A DNA stretch of 6,192 nt, taken from Planctomycetota bacterium (lineage in GTDB: Bacteria; Planctomycetota; UBA11346). Shown one piece after another: positions 1-3,540 of the stretch. The stretch is taken from contig SLQH01000323.1 in assembly GCA_007131555.1 (NCBI GenBank), forward strand, positions 1 to 6,192, written 5' to 3'. The notes under the pieces are model-generated. The model was given only the letters and a program-made list of their open reading frames with translations, did not search any database and was not told where the DNA came from. Positions within the stretch are counted from its first letter, which is position 1. Each line of letters starts with the position of its first letter. Position numbers and translations under genes: made by a program.

Positions 1-1
1 G

Positions 2-46
2 GCAGCGACCCATGATCCGGCCGACATGTTACGGGAGGCTGCATGA
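2..46 (+). CDS. C-terminal end of upstream gene, possibly an FtsX/MacB-type permease (partial)
   Basis: The second forward frame is open from the window edge to a TGA at 44-46 and reads AATHDPADMLREAA. The stop overlaps the ATG of the next gene as ATGA, the same junction style seen twice more in this operon, which supports a real gene end. The closing DPAxxLRE pattern resembles the last residues of many MacB/FtsX-family permeases, which often end in a DPxEALRxE-like tail. The next gene encodes the ATPase class that drives such permeases, so permease followed by ATPase is a sensible pairing. Only 14 residues are visible, so the family call is inference; that some gene ends here is more secure. 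Confidence 0.5.
   Translation, partial: AATHDPADMLREAA
33..38 (+). promoter_or_regulatory. Strong Shine-Dalgarno site for the first ATPase
   Basis: GGGAGG lies four bases before the ATG at 43. It is the best ribosome-binding site in the transporter operon and supports that start over the ATG at 12, which lies in a different frame. It sits inside the end of the upstream gene, so the ATPase can be initiated independently as well as by coupling at the ATGA overlap. Confidence 0.7.
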
Positions 47-711
47 CGACGCCCGTCATCGATCTGGTCGACATCAGCAAGACCTACCACAGCCGGCGCT
101 CTGGCACGGTCGAGGCGCTGAAAAACATCACCCTCCAGGTCGACAGCGGCAGTTTCACCGTGTTGCAGGGCCCCAGCGGCTGTGGCAAGACGACCCTGCT
201 GTTGATCATCGGCGCCTTGCTGGCCGCCGACCGGGGCCGGATTCACGTCGCCGGCCAGGATCTTCAGGCCCTGGATGCCGAAGGTCGGGCCCGCTTCCGG
301 GCCCAGCATATTGGCTTCGTCTTCCAGCAGTTCCACCTCATCCCGTATCTGGATGTCCTGGACAATGTCCTGGCACCCTGTCTGGCCCTGCCGCTTGACG
401 CGGCCCGGACCCGGGCCCTGGAACTGCTGGAACGGTTCGGCATGGGGGGCAGACAAGGGCATCTTCCCGATGAACTCAGTTCCGGCGAACGCCAACGAGT
501 CGCCCTGGCCCGGGCCCTGCTCCACCGTCCGGCCCTGGTCCTGGCCGATGAACCGACCGGCAACCTCGACGAAGACAGTGCGACCCTGGTGCTCGACCAT
601 CTGCGCCACTATGCTGCTGCCGGCGGCGCGGTGCTGATGGTCACCCATCGCTGTGGCGTCACGGCCGACCGCATCCTCCACCTGCAAGCTGGCATCCTCC
701 AACCCGAATGA
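43..711 (+). CDS. ABC transporter ATPase, LolD/MacB/FtsE class
   Basis: This 222-residue cytoplasmic ATPase is a single nucleotide-binding domain of the usual length for the LolD/MacB class. Visible motifs are Walker A GPSGCGKTT (43-51), the Q-loop in GFVFQQFHLIP (Q95), a signature LSSGE (145-149) followed by RQRVALARAL, Walker B LVLADE (165-170) with PTGNLD and the D-loop, and the H-loop histidine H202. FVFQQFxLIP and ADEPTGNLD are typical of ATPases that drive FtsX/MacB-fold permeases (lipoprotein sorting, export, cell-wall hydrolase control) rather than type I importers. The signature has Ser where most ABC proteins have Gly (LSGGE). The gene follows a possible permease tail with an ATGA overlap and overlaps the binding-protein gene in the same way. 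Its likely partner is the upstream permease, not the ModB-like protein, which has its own ATPase. The ATPase call is firm; the substrate is unknown. Confidence 0.93.
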   Translation: MTTPVIDLVDISKTYHSRRSGTVEALKNITLQVDSGSFTVLQGPSGCGKTTLLLIIGALLAADRGRIHVAGQDLQALDAEGRARFRAQHIGFVFQQFHLIPYLDVLDNVLAPCLALPLDAARTRALELLERFGMGGRQGHLPDELSSGERQRVALARALLHRPALVLADEPTGNLDEDSATLVLDHLRHYAAAGGAVLMVTHRCGVTADRILHLQAGILQPE

Positions 712-1517
712 AGGCCCTCATGCCCAAACACCTCCTGATGCTGCTCGCCATTGTCATCGTCCTGGCCTTGGGGATAGCCCTGATCCTACGCCCCCACAAC
801 GGCGAACGCGAAGCTGCCCAGACGGTGATCCGGCTCTATGCCGGGGCCGGGCTCAAGCCGCCGGTCCATGAAGCCATCGAACGCTTCCAGCGGCGGCATG
901 ACGTCCGCATCGAGGTTGATTACGGGGCCTCCAACCTGCTCCTGAGCCGTCTGCGCCTGATGGAGGAGGGCGACCTCTTCCTGCCTGGCGACGCCTTCTA
1001 CATTGATGAAGCCGAGGCCCTGGGGCTGATCATTGAACGGCGCGACATCGCCGAGTTCGTGCCGGTGATCCAGGTCCAGAAGGGCAATCCCTTGCAGATC
1101 AGCGCCGTCAGTGACCTGATGCGGCCCGGACTACGTCTGGCCATCGCCGATGAACGCGCCGCCGCCATCGGTCGCCTGACGCCGCAGATCTTCGCTCTCC
1201 ACGACATCGATGGCGCAGCCCTGGCCGAGCGCGTGGTCTTTACCTCCATCACCGCTCCGGAACTGGCCCAGGCGGTGGCCCTGGGCCATGCTGATGCCGC
1301 CATCGTCTGGCATCCCGTGGCCATGCAGTATCAGGATATGACCGATACCATCGCGATCCCCCCTGAGGGCAATCTGATCTCGCCGGTCAGCATCGCCCTG
1401 CTGGCCAGCAGCACCCAAGCGGAGGCGGCCCAGGCCTTCATGGCCTTCCTGCTCGGCCCTGGTGGCCAGGACTGCTTCCAGCGTCATCATTACCAGATCC
1501 TTGGATCGGCGCCGTGA
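708..1517 (+). CDS. ModA-like periplasmic oxyanion (molybdate/tungstate-type) binding protein
   Basis: This 269-residue protein has a short positive N-terminus and a hydrophobic stretch at about residues 9-27, which would be a signal peptide or signal anchor. No lipobox is visible and the only cysteine is C256. The mature part starts with the ModA/WtpA-like pattern LYAGAGLKPPVHEAIERF, followed by DYGAS (71-75), GDLFLPGD (88-95), ADAAIVW (195-201) and GNLISPVSIALL (222-233). Together these fit solute-binding proteins of the molybdate/tungstate group, of normal length. It should deliver the anion to the permease encoded next. The ATG at 708 overlaps the previous stop, but an in-frame ATG at 720 (residue 5) is better placed behind GAAGG, so the true start may be 720. 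The exact ligand (molybdate, tungstate, sulfate or another) cannot be read from sequence alone. ATP-driven import with the next two genes is inferred from family and context. Confidence 0.85.
   Translation: MKALMPKHLLMLLAIVIVLALGIALILRPHNGEREAAQTVIRLYAGAGLKPPVHEAIERFQRRHDVRIEVDYGASNLLLSRLRLMEEGDLFLPGDAFYIDEAEALGLIIERRDIAEFVPVIQVQKGNPLQISAVSDLMRPGLRLAIADERAAAIGRLTPQIFALHDIDGAALAERVVFTSITAPELAQAVALGHADAAIVWHPVAMQYQDMTDTIAIPPEGNLISPVSIALLASSTQAEAAQAFMAFLLGPGGQDCFQRHHYQILGSAP
710..714 (+). promoter_or_regulatory. Shine-Dalgarno-like GAAGG favouring the ATG at 720
   Basis: GAAGG lies five bases before the in-frame ATG at 720, whereas the ATG at 708 has only a pyrimidine-rich stretch before it. 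This would give a binding-protein precursor starting MPKHLLMLL, four residues shorter. Either start keeps the hydrophobic leader intact. Termination of the ATPase gene at 709-711 is close enough for re-initiation at either codon. Confidence 0.45.
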
Positions 1518-2350
1518 ACCAGGCGCCATACCACGCCGCCAGCGTGCCCGCCCATCCCTGTGGCGGCAGCCGCAGCATGCGCCTCATCCCCCTCCTGCTG
1601 CTGCTGTGCTACGCCGGTTTCCTGGCCCTGTTGATCGGCTCCGCCTTCCTCTATGTCACTCCTGGCGACTTCGCCACCGTCCTGCGCAATCCCGACCTGC
1701 GGGCCGCCGCCTGGCTGACCCTCTGGTCAGCAACCCTGAGCGCGACCCTGGCCCTGCTGCTGGCCATACCTGTCGGCCTGGCCTTGAGCCGGCAACGCTT
1801 CCCCGGACGCGGCCTGATCGACACCTTGGTCGATCTGCCCATCGTCATGCCTAATCTGGTGATCGGGGTCTTCCTGCTGGTCTTCTTCCGGACCTCCCTG
1901 GGCCAGGGCATCCAGGGCCTTGGCCTGCGCTTCGTCTTCGCTCCGGCCGGGATCGTTCTGGCCCAGTTCATCTGTGTCGCGCCCTATGCGGTGCGCCTGA
2001 TGAAGGCCGCCTTCGATGCCGTCGATCCGCGCCTCGAACATGTCGCCCGCACTTTGGGCTGGTCAGCGCCCCAGGTCTTCGTGCGCGTCAGCCTGCCGAG
2101 CGTGCGCGGCGGCATCATCGCCTCCGGGGTCATCGCCTGGGCCCTGGCCATGGGGCTCTACGGCCCCCTGATGGTCTTTGCCGGGACCACCCGACAACGC
2201 ACCGAGGTGCTGGCGACCTCGGTCTATCTTGAACTGTCAATCGGGCGCATCGGCACCGCCCTGGCCATCACCCTGATCATGGTCTCCTTCACCATGATCT
2301 GCCTGCTCCTCTTCAAGCGCTTCGCCGCCTTGCGGATGCCCAGATGGTGA
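1514..2350 (+). CDS. ModB-like ABC importer permease
   Basis: This 278-residue inner-membrane protein has six probable transmembrane segments at about 24-47, 64-91, 106-125, 141-161, 200-224 and 247-267. It would form the homodimeric channel for the ion delivered by the preceding binding protein. The cytoplasmic EAA loop, which docks on the ATPase, is clear at 175-195: EHVARTLGWS, then a nine-residue spacer ending in SLP. The downstream segment usually containing GEFGA in ModB reads GLYGPLMVFAG here. The chosen GTG start at 1514 overlaps the previous stop (GTGA), as expected for coupling. An in-frame ATG at 1577 (residue 22, MRLIPLLLLL) would begin just before the first helix and remove an uninformative 21-residue extension; neither start has a strong Shine-Dalgarno site. 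Length and fold match the ModB/CysT-type permease family. Confidence 0.88.
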   Translation: MNQAPYHAASVPAHPCGGSRSMRLIPLLLLLCYAGFLALLIGSAFLYVTPGDFATVLRNPDLRAAAWLTLWSATLSATLALLLAIPVGLALSRQRFPGRGLIDTLVDLPIVMPNLVIGVFLLVFFRTSLGQGIQGLGLRFVFAPAGIVLAQFICVAPYAVRLMKAAFDAVDPRLEHVARTLGWSAPQVFVRVSLPSVRGGIIASGVIAWALAMGLYGPLMVFAGTTRQRTEVLATSVYLELSIGRIGTALAITLIMVSFTMICLLLFKRFAALRMPRW

Positions 2351-3420
2351 GCCCCCAGCCCCCCCGTCTGCTCATTGAGGATCTGGGCCTGAGCCTGCCC
2401 GGCTTCTCCATCACCGGGGTGTCGCTGAGCCTGGCCGCCGGGCGATGCCTGGTCCTGCTGGGGCCGACCGGCTGCGGCAAGACCCTGGTGGCGGACATGA
2501 TCTGCGGCCTGCGACGACCCCAGGCCGGGCGCATATCCATCGCCGGTCGTGAGGTCACCACCCTGGATCCGGCAGATCGCGCCATCGGTTATGTCCCCCA
2601 GGACCATGCCCTGCTGCCCTTCAAGACCGTGGCCGGCAATATCGGCTTCGGTCTGCAGGCCCGCCGTCTGCCAGCCCACAAGATAGCCCAGCGCGTCAAC
2701 GACATGATGACGCGCCTGGGCATCGCCCATCTGGCCCGGCGCCTGCCAGCCGGCCTCTCGGGCGGTGAACGCCAACGGGTCGCCCTAGCCCGGGCCCTGG
2801 TGACCCAACCGCAACTCTTGATCCTAGACGAGCCACTCAGTGCCCTTGACGAGGACAGCGGCGAGGACCTCATCGCCCTGCTGGCCACCCTGCGCCGGGA
2901 ACTGGGCACCACCGTGCTGCACATCTGCCATCGCCTCGACGAAGCCTTTGCCCTGGCCGACGAACTGGCCATCATGCGCCAGGGGCGCCTGGAGCAGATC
3001 GCCAGCCCGGAACAGATCCGTGCCTGGCCGGCCTCGGCCTTCATCGCCCGCTTCCTACGTCTGCGCAACCTGTTGCCGGGCACGGTGGTGGAGACAGCGC
3101 AGGGCAAGGTCTTCCGGATTGGCGACCGCGATTGGCTCCCCTGCGACCTGCCCTGCGGACCGGCCCAGGCGGTGCTGCCCTGGTCAGAACTCCGCCTCGA
3201 CCCCGATAACGGCCAGGAGACCGATGATCGGCTGGGCATCCCTATGCGCATCATCTCCAATCGACCCCAAGACCGCGAGCCTTGTCTGCAACTGGACGGC
3301 ATCTGCGTCCCCGGCATCTTCCTCGGCGAGGCCTGGCAGGCCGGACGCATCATCACCTGCTCCCTGCCCCGTCACGGAATCTGCCTCCTGCCGTCAGAAA
3401 ATGACCGTGAGGCCTCGTAG
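2344..3420 (+). CDS. ModC-like ABC importer ATPase with C-terminal TOBE-like domain
   Basis: This 358-residue protein would supply ATP hydrolysis to the ModB-like permease. The nucleotide-binding domain (about 1-235) has Walker A GPTGCGKT (40-47), Q-loop YVPQD (Q86), signature LSGGE (138-142) followed by RQRVALARAL, Walker B LLILDE (158-163), D-loop SALD (166-169) and H-loop H196 in LHICHRLDEA. AIGYVPQDHALLPFKTVAGNIGF is typical of ModC/CysA/PotA-type importers. Residues from about 240 on (LRNLLPGTVVE, then AVLPWSELRL) resemble the TOBE region that binds oxyanion or regulates ModC-type ATPases. This tail carries six cysteines (267, 271, 314, 321, 339, 347), including CDLPC, which is unusual. 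The ATG at 2344 overlaps the permease gene by seven bases, with GCGGA at 2332-2336 as a weak ribosome-binding site. It is the last gene of the operon before a 120-base gap. Confidence 0.9.
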   Translation: MVSPQPPRLLIEDLGLSLPGFSITGVSLSLAAGRCLVLLGPTGCGKTLVADMICGLRRPQAGRISIAGREVTTLDPADRAIGYVPQDHALLPFKTVAGNIGFGLQARRLPAHKIAQRVNDMMTRLGIAHLARRLPAGLSGGERQRVALARALVTQPQLLILDEPLSALDEDSGEDLIALLATLRRELGTTVLHICHRLDEAFALADELAIMRQGRLEQIASPEQIRAWPASAFIARFLRLRNLLPGTVVETAQGKVFRIGDRDWLPCDLPCGPAQAVLPWSELRLDPDNGQETDDRLGIPMRIISNRPQDREPCLQLDGICVPGIFLGEAWQAGRIITCSLPRHGICLLPSENDREAS

Positions 3421-3464
3421 CACGGCCCCCGCGGCCGCCGGCCCCGCGAGCAACCACGTATCGG

Positions 3465-3491
3465 TGGACTTCCTGCTGTCAGACCCATAAT
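3465..3491 (+). promoter_or_regulatory. Weak candidate sigma-70-like promoter for the kinase gene
   Basis: CATAAT at 3486-3491 matches five of six bases of TATAAT and sits in the only AT-rich patch of the gap. A TGGACT at 3465-3470 could serve as a poor -35 element, but the spacing of 15 bases is short. Transcription would begin near 3498, leaving a leader of about 40 bases. The kinase may instead be transcribed by read-through from the transporter operon. Confidence 0.3.
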
Positions 3492-3500
3492 AGCAGGTCT
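3472..3500. repeat. Nested inverted repeats around the -10-like element
   Basis: CCTGCT (3472-3477) is the exact reverse complement of AGCAGG (3492-3497), and AGACC (3481-3485) is the reverse complement of GGTCT (3496-3500). Both pairs bracket CATAAT, so the region could be an operator or fold into alternative hairpins. The arms are only 5-6 bases and this could be chance. Confidence 0.3.
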
Positions 3501-3504
3501 ATGC

Positions 3505-3524
3505 CTGTGGCATATGAGCCACAG
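3505..3524 (+). repeat. Perfect 7-bp inverted repeat (hairpin) upstream of the kinase start
   Basis: CTGTGGC (3505-3511) and GCCACAG (3518-3524) are exact reverse complements separated by ATATGA. The hairpin ends 16 bases before the ATG at 3541 and carries in its loop an alternative in-frame ATG (3514). No T-run follows, so it is not a rho-independent terminator. It could influence translation initiation or be a dyad protein-binding site. Confidence 0.5.
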
Positions 3525-3531
3525 CACAAGC

Positions 3532-3537
3532 GGGAAG
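3532..3537 (+). promoter_or_regulatory. Shine-Dalgarno-like GGGAAG before the kinase start
   Basis: GGGAAG lies three bases before the ATG at 3541, with GGGA five bases away. It favours 3541 over the in-frame ATG at 3514, which has no purine-rich stretch in front. The spacing is slightly tight. Confidence 0.45.
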
Positions 3538-3540
3538 CGT

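Larger units (their letters stand above)
3421..3540 (+). other. Intergenic region between transporter operon and kinase gene
   Basis: This is the only real gap in the window. Its first part (3423-3448) is extremely GC-rich and holds a GCGGCCGC palindrome at 3431-3438 and other short CG-rich self-complementary pieces, but no T-run follows, so it is not a convincing intrinsic terminator. The second part is locally AT-richer, around CCCATAATAGC, and contains the promoter-like and hairpin elements listed separately. The frame shared by the upstream ATPase and the downstream kinase has no stop in the gap after the TAG at 3418-3420. Confidence 0.8.

Noticed and set aside
12..398. Forward frame starting at ATG 12, overlapping the first ATPase
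   Set aside because: The translation is Arg/Pro/Gly-rich without motifs, and it overlaps the clear ATPase frame, which has its own strong Shine-Dalgarno site.
2224..3356. Overlapping reverse-strand frames opposite the ModC-like gene
   Set aside because: They are shadows of a well-supported ATPase gene; the translations are Arg/Ser/Gly-rich and show no domain motifs.
3414..3450. GC-rich candidate terminator after the ModC-like gene
   Set aside because: CTCG/CGAG ends and the GCGGCCGC palindrome suggest a fold, but no long continuous stem and no following T-run are present, so an intrinsic terminator is not supported.
2840..3490. Forward 216-codon frame overlapping the end of the ModC-like gene
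   Set aside because: It is an Ala/Pro/Ser/Arg-rich out-of-frame translation of the ATPase gene, with no ribosome-binding site or domain.
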